DNA of 16,659 nt, from positions 1 through 16,659 of the forward strand of contig JANQKX010000596.1 in assembly GCA_028280915.1 (NCBI GenBank), written 5' to 3'. Below the pieces are notes generated by a model. The model was not told the origin of the DNA. It searched no databases and saw only the letters and a list, made by a program, of their open reading frames with translations. This stretch comes from Kiloniellaceae bacterium (GTDB taxonomy: Bacteria > Pseudomonadota > Alphaproteobacteria > Kiloniellales > Kiloniellaceae). The translations under genes were made by a program, and so were the position numbers. This document shows, piece after piece, positions 1 to 6,665 of the stretch (within the stretch, counting starts at the first letter, position 1; each line of letters begins with the position of its first letter).

Positions 1-1
1 G

Positions 2-1630
2 CTGCGGGACGACAAGTCCTTTCCCTATATCCTGATCACCGGCGATCATGAGGTGGCGCAGATCACCAAGCATCGTGGCCCCCAATCCCGGCTGGGGGAC
101 TACTTCGGGCCCTTTGCCTCGGCCGGCGCGGTCAATCGCACCATCACCGCCCTGGAGCGGGCCTTTTTGCTGCGCTCCTGCTCTGACTCGGTTTACGAGA
201 ACCGGGACCGGCCCTGCCTGATGTATCAAATCAAGCGCTGCGCCGCCCCTTGCGTGCAGAAGATCCCTCTCGAAGACTATCGCGGCCTTGTGCAACAGGC
301 GCGGGATTTCCTCTGCGGCCGCTCCAACGACATCCAGCGGGTGCTCAGCCAGGCCATGGAAGCCGCGGCCGAGCAATTGGATTATGAATCGGCGGCCGTC
401 TATCGGGACCGGATCCGCGCCCTCGCCCACATTCAGGCGCACCAGGACATCAACATCGAAGGGGTCCACAACGCCGACGTGATCGCCGCCCATCAGGAAG
501 GCGGCCAGACCTGTATCCAGGTGTTCTTTTTCCGGGCCGGGCGCAACTACGGCAACCGGGCCTATTTTCCGTCCCACGATAAAAGCCTGGACCTGTCCAA
601 GGTGCTGGGGGCCTTCGTCGCCCAGTTCTACGACAACAAGCCGGCGCCGGCCCTAGTATTGGTCAGCCATGATCTGGAAGAAGCACCCCTGATCGCCGAG
701 GCCCTCAGCTTCGCGGCCGGGCACAAGGTAACCGTCACCCGGCCCCAGCGGGGTGCCAAGCGTAAGCTCATGGACAACGCCGGCCGCAACGCCCGCGAGG
801 CCCTGGCTCGTCGCTTCGCCGAGAGCAGTTCCCAGCGCCGGTTGCTGGAGCAAATGGCTGAGCGCTTCGACCTGGACGGTCCGCCGGCCCGGATCGAGAT
901 CTATGACAACAGCCACATTCAGGGCACGGACGCCTATGGCGCCATGGTGGTGGCGGGCGCCGAGGGCTTCATTAAAAAGGCCTACCGCAAGTTCCGCATC
1001 AAGGGGGCGCAGGCGCCCGCAGCGCCACCAGCGGACAAGCCTGATGCGCCACAAGAAAGTGCCGCCACCACGGCCGAGCCGGGTTTCAACCCCGGCGACG
1101 ACTTCGCCATGATGCGCGAGGTGCTGACCCGGCGGCTCGGACGAACTTTGAAGGAAGACCCGGAACGGCAAAGCGACCAATGGCCGGACTTGATCCTGCT
1201 CGACGGCGGCCGGGGCCAGTTGAACGTGGGTCTAGAGGTGCTCGCCGAGTTGGGGCTCGGCGATCTGCCTTTGGCCGCCATTGCCAAGGGGCCGGAACGG
1301 GACGCGGGCCGAGAGCGCATTTTCCTGCCCGAGCGCCCGTCCTTCATGCTGGAGCCCAAGGACCCCCTGCTCTACATGCTGCAGCGCCTGCGCGACGAGG
1401 CCCACCGCTTCGCCATCGGCAGCCACCGGCGGGGCCGCAGCAATACCCGTCTCAAATCCGCCCTGGACGAGATCCCCGGCATCGGCGCCAAACGGAAAAA
1501 GGCCCTTCTGCACCATTTCGGCTCCGCCAAGGGCGTGGCCCGGGCCGGGCTGGCGGACCTGGAAGCGGTGGACGGCATCAGCCGGGCCGTGGCGCAAAAG
1601 ATCCACGATCATCTCAACGCCAACACTTGA
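2..1630 (+). CDS. uvrC: UvrABC system protein C, 5'-truncated by the window edge
   Basis: UvrC makes both incisions around a lesion in nucleotide excision repair after UvrA/UvrB loading. The reading frame is open from base 2, so the N-terminal GIY-YIG nuclease domain is only partly present; the frame enters at LRDDKSFPYILIT, typical of that domain. Four cysteines (in RSC, RPC, KRC and APC) match the positions reported to hold an iron-sulfur cluster in E. coli UvrC. A UVR helix pair that binds UvrB follows (LDYESAAVYRDRIRAL). The RNase H-like C-terminal nuclease shows IEIYDNSHIQG, LILLDGGRGQLN and RDEAHRFAI, which carry the Asp/Asp/His catalytic residues. A helix-hairpin-helix pair closes the protein (IPGIGAKRKKALLHHFGS). 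An Ala/Pro-rich linker around bases 1010-1085 interrupts the nuclease, as is common in alphaproteobacteria. The GTG at 53 is internal and not the true start. Identification is certain. Confidence 0.97.
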   Translation: MRDDKSFPYILITGDHEVAQITKHRGPQSRLGDYFGPFASAGAVNRTITALERAFLLRSCSDSVYENRDRPCLMYQIKRCAAPCVQKIPLEDYRGLVQQARDFLCGRSNDIQRVLSQAMEAAAEQLDYESAAVYRDRIRALAHIQAHQDINIEGVHNADVIAAHQEGGQTCIQVFFFRAGRNYGNRAYFPSHDKSLDLSKVLGAFVAQFYDNKPAPALVLVSHDLEEAPLIAEALSFAAGHKVTVTRPQRGAKRKLMDNAGRNAREALARRFAESSSQRRLLEQMAERFDLDGPPARIEIYDNSHIQGTDAYGAMVVAGAEGFIKKAYRKFRIKGAQAPAAPPADKPDAPQESAATTAEPGFNPGDDFAMMREVLTRRLGRTLKEDPERQSDQWPDLILLDGGRGQLNVGLEVLAELGLGDLPLAAIAKGPERDAGRERIFLPERPSFMLEPKDPLLYMLQRLRDEAHRFAIGSHRRGRSNTRLKSALDEIPGIGAKRKKALLHHFGSAKGVARAGLADLEAVDGISRAVAQKIHDHLNANT

Positions 1631-1668
1631 AACCCGGCAGCTGATCTCGGGACGGGAAGATAGATCAT

Positions 1669-1699
1669 CCCATTGGACTCGGCCCATTGGACTCGGCCC
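1669..1699. repeat. 14-bp perfect tandem duplication in the uvrC-pgsA spacer
   Basis: The unit CCCATTGGACTCGG occurs at 1669-1682 and again directly at 1683-1696, followed by CCC that begins a third copy. It lies outside any convincing gene. It is probably a slippage duplication; no function is evident. Confidence 0.85.
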
Positions 1700-1765
1700 G
1701 CAAGCGGCCCTATGGTAGAACCGGCAGGGGCCGAGGGAACCGCCCAACAAAAACAGTGCCGATAA

Positions 1766-1805
1766 CCTGACGGCCCGCCGGTTTTTCTTTTGGCGGAGCG
1801 TCAGG
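1766..1805 (+). other. long interrupted stem-loop upstream of pgsA
   Basis: CCTGACG (1766-1772) pairs with CGTCAGG (1799-1805), and inside it CCGCC (1775-1779) pairs with GGCGG (1792-1796). A symmetrical 2x2 internal mismatch separates the two stems and the loop is T-rich (1780-1791). The T run lies in the loop and not after the stem, so a plain intrinsic terminator is unlikely. It would form in the 5' leader of pgsA or the 3' end of uvrC mRNA. The 1631-1848 spacer otherwise holds only the tandem duplication at 1669-1699. Confidence 0.6.
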
Positions 1806-1848
1806 ATAATGGCCAAAGGAACGTTGGCCGAAAGTTTGATGGAAAAAC

Positions 1849-2421
1849 ATGATTACAAGCCTGCCCAATCTCCTGACGCTCTCGCGCATTATCTTGATAC
1901 CGGTGCTCCTGGTCCTGCTCTACCTGGACACCCCGTTTTTCCGCTGGCTGGTGCTGGGCGGCTATACGGTGGCCTGTTTGACGGACTTTTTCGACGGTTA
2001 CCTGGCCCGCCATATGAACGAGATCTCGCCCCTGGGCCGCTTCCTGGACCCCATCGCCGACAAGCTCCTGGTCGCCTCCCTGCTGATCATGCTGGTGCAC
2101 ACCGATCAAATTGACGGTCTCGTGGTGGTGCCGGCGCTGATCATCTTGTGCCGTGAGATTCTGGTCTCCGGTTTGCGGGAATTTCTGGCGGAAATCAAAG
2201 TGACCCTGCCGGTCAGCAATCTGGCCAAGTGGAAAACCCTGATCCAGATGCTGGCCCTCGGCTTTTTGATCGTCGGCTCGGCTGGTCCGACCGGCTTTCC
2301 CACCGTTGAGATCGGCAACATCGGCCTATGGATCGCCGCGGCCCTGACCCTGATCACCGGCTACGACTACCTGGCCAAGGGCATCAAGCACATGGTCAGC
2401 GACGAGGCGGACAAGGCGTGA
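1849..2421 (+). CDS. pgsA: CDP-diacylglycerol--glycerol-3-phosphate 3-phosphatidyltransferase
   Basis: PgsA joins CDP-diacylglycerol and glycerol-3-phosphate to give phosphatidylglycerophosphate and CMP, the committed step to phosphatidylglycerol and cardiolipin, in the inner membrane. The 190-residue protein has the complete CDP-alcohol phosphatidyltransferase signature at residues 46-71: D46-FF-DG-YLAR, then G63-RFL-D67-PIA-D71. Several hydrophobic membrane segments are seen, the first at about residues 8-26. The start is preceded by a GATGGA purine stretch (1838-1843). uvrC next to pgsA is a common alphaproteobacterial arrangement; here 218 bp separate them, so pgsA may also have its own promoter. 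Length is normal for the family. Confidence 0.96.
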   Translation: MITSLPNLLTLSRIILIPVLLVLLYLDTPFFRWLVLGGYTVACLTDFFDGYLARHMNEISPLGRFLDPIADKLLVASLLIMLVHTDQIDGLVVVPALIILCREILVSGLREFLAEIKVTLPVSNLAKWKTLIQMLALGFLIVGSAGPTGFPTVEIGNIGLWIAAALTLITGYDYLAKGIKHMVSDEADKA

Positions 2422-2430
2422 CCTATTGAG

Positions 2431-2473
2431 AAAAAGCCCCGGCCTTTAAAGCAGGAACCTCAAAGAGGCCGGG
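2431..2473 (-). terminator. intrinsic terminator of the flp pilin gene, overlapping its stop codon
   Basis: CCCGGCCT (2438-2445) pairs with AGGCCGGG (2466-2473), extended by a G-T wobble and one A-T pair to about 10 bp, with a 16-nt loop. Read on the minus strand the stem is followed by GCTTTTTCTC (complement of 2428-2437), a U tract. The stem includes the last codons and the stop (2460-2462) of the pilin gene. On the plus strand no T tract follows, so it does not look like a two-way terminator for pgsA. Confidence 0.75.
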
Positions 2474-2681
2474 CGTCGCAATCATCCTCGCCTGACTCGG
2501 GCTCGCAGGCAGGGGCCGTTTGAAAAGGTTCGTGGAAGGCGTCCTTGATGGCGTCGCCCAAGGACAAGGCCGCGGCGGCAAGACCGGTCATGACCAAGGC
2601 CACGATCAACAGGTATTCCATGGCCGAGGCGCCCCGCTCCTCGCGCAGGAATTTTTTGACGGCTTTGAAAATTCGCTTCAT
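2460..2681 (-). CDS. Flp/Fap-type type IVb pilin (orphan)
   Basis: A 73-residue Flp pilin precursor. A short basic leader (MKRIFKAVKKFLREERG) ends at G17. The mature part begins ASAMEYLLIVALVMTGL, with Glu at mature +5 and Tyr at +6, the hallmark for prepilin peptidase cleavage between G17 and A18 and for Flp fibre assembly. A hydrophobic helix spans about residues 23-42. The C-terminus is acidic with two cysteines (C59, C68), an unusual tail that could form a disulfide. AGGA about 9 nt before the ATG serves as ribosome binding site. No tad/cpa assembly genes are in the window, so export would depend on a machinery encoded elsewhere. Family identification is firm; the role (adhesion, pseudopilus) is open. 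Confidence 0.88.
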   Translation of the reverse strand: MKRIFKAVKKFLREERGASAMEYLLIVALVMTGLAAAALSLGDAIKDAFHEPFQTAPACEPESGEDDCDARPL

Positions 2682-2763
2682 CGCAAAGAGTCCTACCTGG
2701 CATCCAGCGAATGGGCTTCCCTGCCCAGTATGTCATGGCCCGGTATATCATGTTCCGGCGACC

Positions 2764-2814
2764 GAAAAATCGGGGCACTCGCGCCCAACATCCTGCTCTA
2801 AGGACCGATTTTTC
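2764..2814. repeat. 10-bp perfect inverted repeat upstream of flp
   Basis: GAAAAATCGG (2764-2773) and CCGATTTTTC (2805-2814) are exact reverse complements separated by 31 bp. The pair lies about 85-135 bp upstream of the pilin start, where regulatory sites would be expected. The left arm is itself part of a small palindrome (CCGA-AAAA-TCGG). Function unknown. Confidence 0.5.
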
Positions 2815-2913
2815 TCGCTCGCAGCCCCATGACCAACGCCTATGGCAGACGCCCCTCACCGGCGCCCCTGGATACTCCGTCACGTCCCGGCTTGAGACCG
2901 TTTAGGGATGCGA

Positions 2914-3216
2914 TCAAATCGAACCGCCCCTTTCCCTAAACGTGCTCTCACTCAAATATACCGGCAGTTCATGATCTGGTACAAGATTGTTACAATTCCA
3001 ATCGATTTTGATGTGAATTATGGGGATAACTTTCCCGTCGCCCCAATAGGAACTGCTAATATACTGATTTAATGCGATAATACCGACATTTTCGCGAGCC
3101 AAAACCGGCAAAACTTTTCCACAGCCAAGCACAAACTTAGTTTGAGATTCCGACGAAACGAACCAAATAGAACAAGTCGAAGGCCCGTCCCTGCCGAGCC
3201 TTTCCTGATGCTCCAT
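2914..3216 (-). CDS. hypothetical protein in a lower-GC patch
   Basis: I do not recognise this product. The frame stays open through DNA visibly richer in A/T than its surroundings and encodes about 100 residues if translation starts at the ATG at 3216; an upstream in-frame ATG exists at 3327 but gives an implausible N-terminus and overlaps the start of the mobB-like gene. The central part (residues about 15-90) has mixed hydrophobic and polar composition and includes YISSSYWGDGKVIPIIHIKI, which reads like protein. No strong ribosome binding site is present. It may be a transferred or decaying gene, or a chance frame. The bases from 2682 to 2913 hold the flp upstream region; 3217-3320 holds nothing else recognisable. 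Confidence 0.33.
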   Translation of the reverse strand: MEHQERLGRDGPSTCSIWFVSSESQTKFVLGCGKVLPVLARENVGIIALNQYISSSYWGDGKVIPIIHIKIDWNCNNLVPDHELPVYLSESTFRERGGSI

Positions 3217-3320
3217 GGGACATCTCAAGGCATTTGCCACGGGGCCGGGGTTATGCCACAAGCAAGCGATGCGGCCCAGCGACGGGCCGAAACACCATTC
3301 CGCTCCTGACCGAGGCAGAC

Positions 3321-3851
3321 GTGACACAAGAAAACAGCGGCGTAATCGTGGGGCTCAGTGGTGACGGACCCAGAGCACGGGTGCTGTGTGACCTGGTGGC
3401 GGCGCTTGGCGCCAGGGGCCTGGTGACCGCCGTCCTATTGGAAGAGGACTCAGGCTTCGATCTGGACCGCCAGGGCAAGGATTCTTATCTGCACCGCCAA
3501 GCCGGCGCTCAAGAAGTGGCGCTATCCTCAACCCACCGATGGGCCTTGATGCATGAAGGCCCGGCCGACCAGCCCCCGGGGCCCGCGCAGCTGCTGCAGG
3601 CCATGGGCCCCCGCGACATCCTGCTGGTCGACGGCTTTGCCGGCTGGCCCATGGATCGTATCTTGGTGCTGGCGGAAGACCAAGCCAGCGTCCCGGCCGG
3701 GGGAGAGGTGATCGCCGTTGCCGGCTCCGCCTCCTACAAAGTTTCTTCAAGCTCGCAAAACCAGCCTCGGCAATTCGCCCATGGGGATGGGGCGGCCCTG
3801 GCCGATTTCCTTGTCCGGCATTTCAATCTAAGCCGTATAGAGGGCCGTTGA
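3321..3851 (+). CDS. mobB: MobB-like molybdopterin-guanine dinucleotide protein with degenerate P-loop
   Basis: MobB is a GTP-binding accessory of MobA, which converts Mo-molybdopterin to its guanine dinucleotide form. The 176-residue product carries MobB landmarks: FDLDRQGKDSYLHRQAGAQEV (residues 46-66), SSTHRWALMHE (69-79) and DILLVDGF (99-106, normally DL.LVEGFK). The N-terminal Walker A, expected as GxxxxGKT, reads GLSGDGPRA at residues 11-19: the Lys and Thr/Ser are absent. The GTG start is chosen because GAGG lies 6 nt upstream (3312-3315) and the MobB core begins directly after; an ATG at 3234 would add about 29 unconserved residues. moeA follows after 61 bp on the same strand. Nucleotide binding, if any, must differ from classical MobB. 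Confidence 0.8.
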   Translation: MTQENSGVIVGLSGDGPRARVLCDLVAALGARGLVTAVLLEEDSGFDLDRQGKDSYLHRQAGAQEVALSSTHRWALMHEGPADQPPGPAQLLQAMGPRDILLVDGFAGWPMDRILVLAEDQASVPAGGEVIAVAGSASYKVSSSSQNQPRQFAHGDGAALADFLVRHFNLSRIEGR

Positions 3852-3912
3852 CCGGACAGGCGGCTGCCCCCATCTCTTGACAGGGCGGTCTCGGACACGG
3901 CATTCACATTCC

Positions 3913-5184
3913 ATGGCACAATTAAGCGATGACTGTTTTGCCCACGGCGGCCGCTTGCTGGAAACCAGCGAGGCCCTCGCCATGTTGGCGGAGCGCCTGG
4001 ACCGGGTGACGGAGGACGAATCCGTCTCCGTCAACCAGGCCCTTGGACGCATTTTGAGCGAGCCCGTGATCGGCGCCCTCTCCATTCCGCCGGTGGACAA
4101 TTCGGCGGTGGACGGTTACGCCGTGTACTTCGAAGATCTCGAAAAGTCATCGGAAACGGCCCTTCCGGTCGTCGGCAGGTCATCGGCAGGTCATCCTTTT
4201 GACGGCCCTTTCGACCATGGAAAGGCGGCCCGGGGCACGGCCGTGCGCATCTTCACCGGGGCCGTGATGCCGCCTGGGCCCGACACGGTCATGATGCAGG
4301 AAGACTGCCGGCGGGACGGCGACCAGGTGATCATCCAGCCCGGCATCAAGCAGGGCGCCAACCGGCGCCTGGCCGGCGAGGACGTGGTCGCCGGCACGCA
4401 GATACTGTCCCCGGGTCAACGCCTGCGGCCCCAGGATCTGGGCCATGCGGCCGCGGTGGGCCGGCGGGAGCTGCGTGTTTCCAAGCCTCTGAAGGTGGCC
4501 CTTTTTTCCACGGGCGACGAGTTGGCGGAGCCGGGCGGCGCCGCCGGGGCGGGTCAGATTTATGACTCGAACCGCTTTACCCTGACCGGCCTGCTCAACG
4601 GATTGGGCTGCCATGTCAGTGACTTAGGGATCTTGCGCGACCGGGCCGACCCCATGACCGACGCCTTGGCCGCCGCCGCCGAAGGCCATGACCTGGTGCT
4701 CACCTCGGGCGGGGTTTCCGTGGGCGAGGAAGATCATGTGAAGACGGCGGTGGAGCGCCTGGGCAGCCTTTATGCCTGGCGCCTGGCGATCAAACCGGGG
4801 CGCCCCGTGGCCTTGGGCCAGATCGGGCGCACGCCGTTCATGGGCCTGCCCGGCAACCCGGTGGCGGTCATGGTGACCTTCCTGACCATTGTGCGTCCGG
4901 CCATCTTGCGGATGATGGGCGCCAGCCCCCGGCCGCCGCTTTATTTCAAGGTACGCACCGATTTCGATCACCGCAAAAAAAAGAGCCGCCGGGAATGGCT
5001 GCGCGTCCGCCTGGCGACCGCCGCCGACGGCCAAATCACGGCGCACAAGTTCCCCCGCGACGGCGCCGGCATTTTGTCATCCTTGGTGGAGGCCGACGGC
5101 CTGGTGGAACTGCCCGAGGACGTGGTCGAACTAAAGGCCGGCAGCCTGGTCGATTTCCTCCCCTTTAGCGAGGTGATTTCATGA
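3913..5184 (+). CDS. moeA: molybdopterin molybdenumtransferase MoeA
   Basis: MoeA inserts molybdate into adenylylated molybdopterin, the last step of basic Mo-cofactor synthesis, in the cytoplasm. The 423-residue protein shows SIPPVDNSAVDGYAV (residues 58-72), RIFTGAVMPPGPDTVMMQED (112-131), STGDEL (199-204), GQIYDSN (214-220), VLTSGGVSVGEEDHVK (262-277) and GLPGNPVAVMVTF (311-323), all MoeA signatures in the expected order, including the MoCF-type domain. A TTG at 3877 would extend the frame by 12 residues, but the ATG at 3913 gives the normal N-terminus. The ribosome binding site is weak, so translation may depend on read-through from the mobB-like gene. Its stop overlaps the start of moaD by four bases (ATGA), showing translational coupling. 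Confidence 0.96.
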   Translation: MAQLSDDCFAHGGRLLETSEALAMLAERLDRVTEDESVSVNQALGRILSEPVIGALSIPPVDNSAVDGYAVYFEDLEKSSETALPVVGRSSAGHPFDGPFDHGKAARGTAVRIFTGAVMPPGPDTVMMQEDCRRDGDQVIIQPGIKQGANRRLAGEDVVAGTQILSPGQRLRPQDLGHAAAVGRRELRVSKPLKVALFSTGDELAEPGGAAGAGQIYDSNRFTLTGLLNGLGCHVSDLGILRDRADPMTDALAAAAEGHDLVLTSGGVSVGEEDHVKTAVERLGSLYAWRLAIKPGRPVALGQIGRTPFMGLPGNPVAVMVTFLTIVRPAILRMMGASPRPPLYFKVRTDFDHRKKKSRREWLRVRLATAADGQITAHKFPRDGAGILSSLVEADGLVELPEDVVELKAGSLVDFLPFSEVIS

Positions 5185-5432
5185 AAATGCTTTATTTTGC
5201 GTGGCTTAAGACCAAGACGGGTGTCTCGGAAGAAAGCGTCACGCCGCCGGCCGAGGTCACCAAGGTGTCCGAGCTCTTGGCGTGGCAGCAAGCCCGCGGC
5301 CCGGCATTCGCCGACGCCTTCGCCGACCTGACGGCCCTGCGGGTGGCGGTCAACCAGGAATACGCCGGCCCCGACGACCAGGTGGCCGCCGATGACGAAA
5401 TCGCCTTTTTCCCGCCGGTCACCGGCGGCTGA
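5181..5432 (+). CDS. moaD: molybdopterin synthase small subunit MoaD
   Basis: MoaD is the ubiquitin-like sulfur carrier of molybdopterin synthase; its thiocarboxylated C-terminus donates sulfur to precursor Z (cyclic pyranopterin monophosphate). The 83-residue product has the required Gly-Gly end (PPVTGG) and the beta-grasp start MKMLYFAWLKTKTG, with LRVAVNQEYA and DDEIAFFPPV further on. The ATG overlaps the stop of moeA (ATGA at 5181-5184). moaE follows after 24 bp. Length and ends are normal, so the protein is expected to be active with MoaE. Confidence 0.95.
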   Translation: MKMLYFAWLKTKTGVSEESVTPPAEVTKVSELLAWQQARGPAFADAFADLTALRVAVNQEYAGPDDQVAADDEIAFFPPVTGG

Positions 5433-5456
5433 CAAAAGCGCGGTGGAAAGCCAACC

Positions 5457-5924
5457 ATGATCAAAGTGCAACGGGAAGATTTCGACGTGGGCCGGGAGTT
5501 GGCCCAGTTGACCGGCGGCAACCACAAGATCGGTGGTGTCACTCTTTTTGTCGGCCTGGTACGGGACATGGCCGACAACGCGGAAATCTCCGCCATGACC
5601 CTGGAACACTATCCCGGCATGACCGAAAAACAGCTGGAAAAGATCAATGAGGAAGCCCAGCGGCGCTGGCCCTTGGAAGCCAGCCTGATCATACACCGCT
5701 ACGGCCGCCTGGAGCCGGGCGAGCAAATCGTTTTGGTGGCCACCGCCAGCCCCCACCGGCAAGCCGCCTTCGAGGCCTGCCATTTCCTGATCGATTGGCT
5801 GAAAACCAAGGCACCTTTTTGGAAGTTGGAAGAAACCCCCGACGGCGGTCACTGGGTCGACGCCCGCGACAGCGACAACACCGCGGCCGACAGGTGGCGC
5901 CTGGAAGAGCCCCAATCCGATTAA
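5457..5924 (+). CDS. moaE: molybdopterin synthase catalytic subunit MoaE
   Basis: MoaE forms a heterotetramer with MoaD and turns precursor Z into molybdopterin. The 155-residue sequence has GGVTLFVGLVRD (residues 26-37), LEHYPGM (49-55), IIHRYGRLEPGEQIVLVA (78-95), SPHRQAAFEACHFLIDWLK (98-116) and KAPFWKLE (118-125). K116 and K123 stand seven apart, like the two catalytic lysines of the E. coli enzyme. GGTGGAAAG upstream of the ATG is a good ribosome binding site. The TAA stop lies in a TTAA that also supplies the stop of the convergent gene at 5921, so no terminator fits between them. Confidence 0.96.
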   Translation: MIKVQREDFDVGRELAQLTGGNHKIGGVTLFVGLVRDMADNAEISAMTLEHYPGMTEKQLEKINEEAQRRWPLEASLIIHRYGRLEPGEQIVLVATASPHRQAAFEACHFLIDWLKTKAPFWKLEETPDGGHWVDARDSDNTAADRWRLEEPQSD

Positions 5925-6499
5925 GGCAACGCGGCGAGACCTTTTAGATCAAAGGCTTCCAGATAGGCCAGTTTGGTGGCCTCGTCGGCCGAGCCATCGA
6001 TGGAAATCAAGAAGCGGTTGGCCACCAGCATCTGAATTTCCCCGTCGCGGGTGATCATGCCGGTTTGGCGCTGCACCCGGATGAGCTTGCCGCCGCTGGA
6101 CTGGATCATGGCCGCGTTGCCCATGATGGCGGCCATCTGCTGGATCATGGGAGAGTCGCCCATGACATTGATCAGCACGTCTTCACTGCCATTTCGGTAT
6201 TCCCGGGCCGCGGCGATACCGCCCATGAAGGCCATGGCCGAGCCACTATCGCTCGCATCTTCGACGGTCCAACCCTCCAGCGGGTCCGGGAACAAGGACT
6301 GCAGCGCCCCCGCCTTCATCTGGCTCAGGAGCTGATCGGCATAATCGAGCGCGCTCGCCGCCCCGGCAACGTCGCCCGCCTCATAGAGGTCGAGCACCTC
6401 TTGGATCACGTCGGTGAACTCGTCGGCCTGCGCCGGCACGGCCAGGCCGCCGGCCAAAACAACCGCGGCGGCGGCGAGGATCGATTTTCTTGCTTGCAT
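5921..6499 (-). CDS. exported protein of unknown function
   Basis: I do not recognise the family. The 192-residue product begins with a clear Sec signal peptide: basic MQARK, a hydrophobic run to about residue 20, and AQA|DE as a signal peptidase I site near residue 25. The mature part has an alpha-helical start (FTDVIQEVLDLYEAGDVAGAASALDYADQLLSQM) resembling a helical-repeat pair, then a likely alpha/beta part with DVLINVMGDSPMIQQMAAIMG and NRFLISIDG. There is no cysteine and no second membrane segment, so a soluble periplasmic protein is likely. The start at 6499 is preferred over upstream frames because of AGGGA in front and the signal peptide. ilvE lies upstream on the same strand; the stop overlaps that of moaE. 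Confidence 0.82.
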   Translation of the reverse strand: MQARKSILAAAAVVLAGGLAVPAQADEFTDVIQEVLDLYEAGDVAGAASALDYADQLLSQMKAGALQSLFPDPLEGWTVEDASDSGSAMAFMGGIAAAREYRNGSEDVLINVMGDSPMIQQMAAIMGNAAMIQSSGGKLIRVQRQTGMITRDGEIQMLVANRFLISIDGSADEATKLAYLEAFDLKGLAALP

Positions 6500-6665
6500 G
6501 CCAGGTCCCTTTTCCCAGAACGATGGGTCTGATCCATCAGATCCTGCTGAAGAACGCAGCGAAAGGCAAGCACGGATCGGGGCCGATGACCCCGGAAGCC
6601 GGGCCGGATCAAAGGTACAACCCGGCCCAAGACACGGGGCAGCCCAGTGGTTTCCGAGGGCTTTG

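Noticed and set aside
3234..3320. Longer N-terminus for the mobB-like gene from the ATG at 3234
   Set aside because: The extra residues do not resemble MobB, and the GTG at 3321 has a good ribosome binding site.
3877..3905. TTGACA at 3877 as a -35 element for moeA
   Set aside because: At 16-18 bp spacing only a poor -10 (CATTCA) is found, which would also put the start at the ATG; treated as chance.
4172..4193. 11-bp direct repeat TCGGCAGGTCA twice inside moeA
   Set aside because: The reading frame and the encoded GRSSAGHPF agree with MoeA, so it is ordinary coding sequence and not a frame-disturbing duplication.
4968..5915. Minus-strand frame of about 315 codons opposite moaD/moaE
   Set aside because: Low-complexity composition and full overlap with well-identified Moco genes; antisense shadow.
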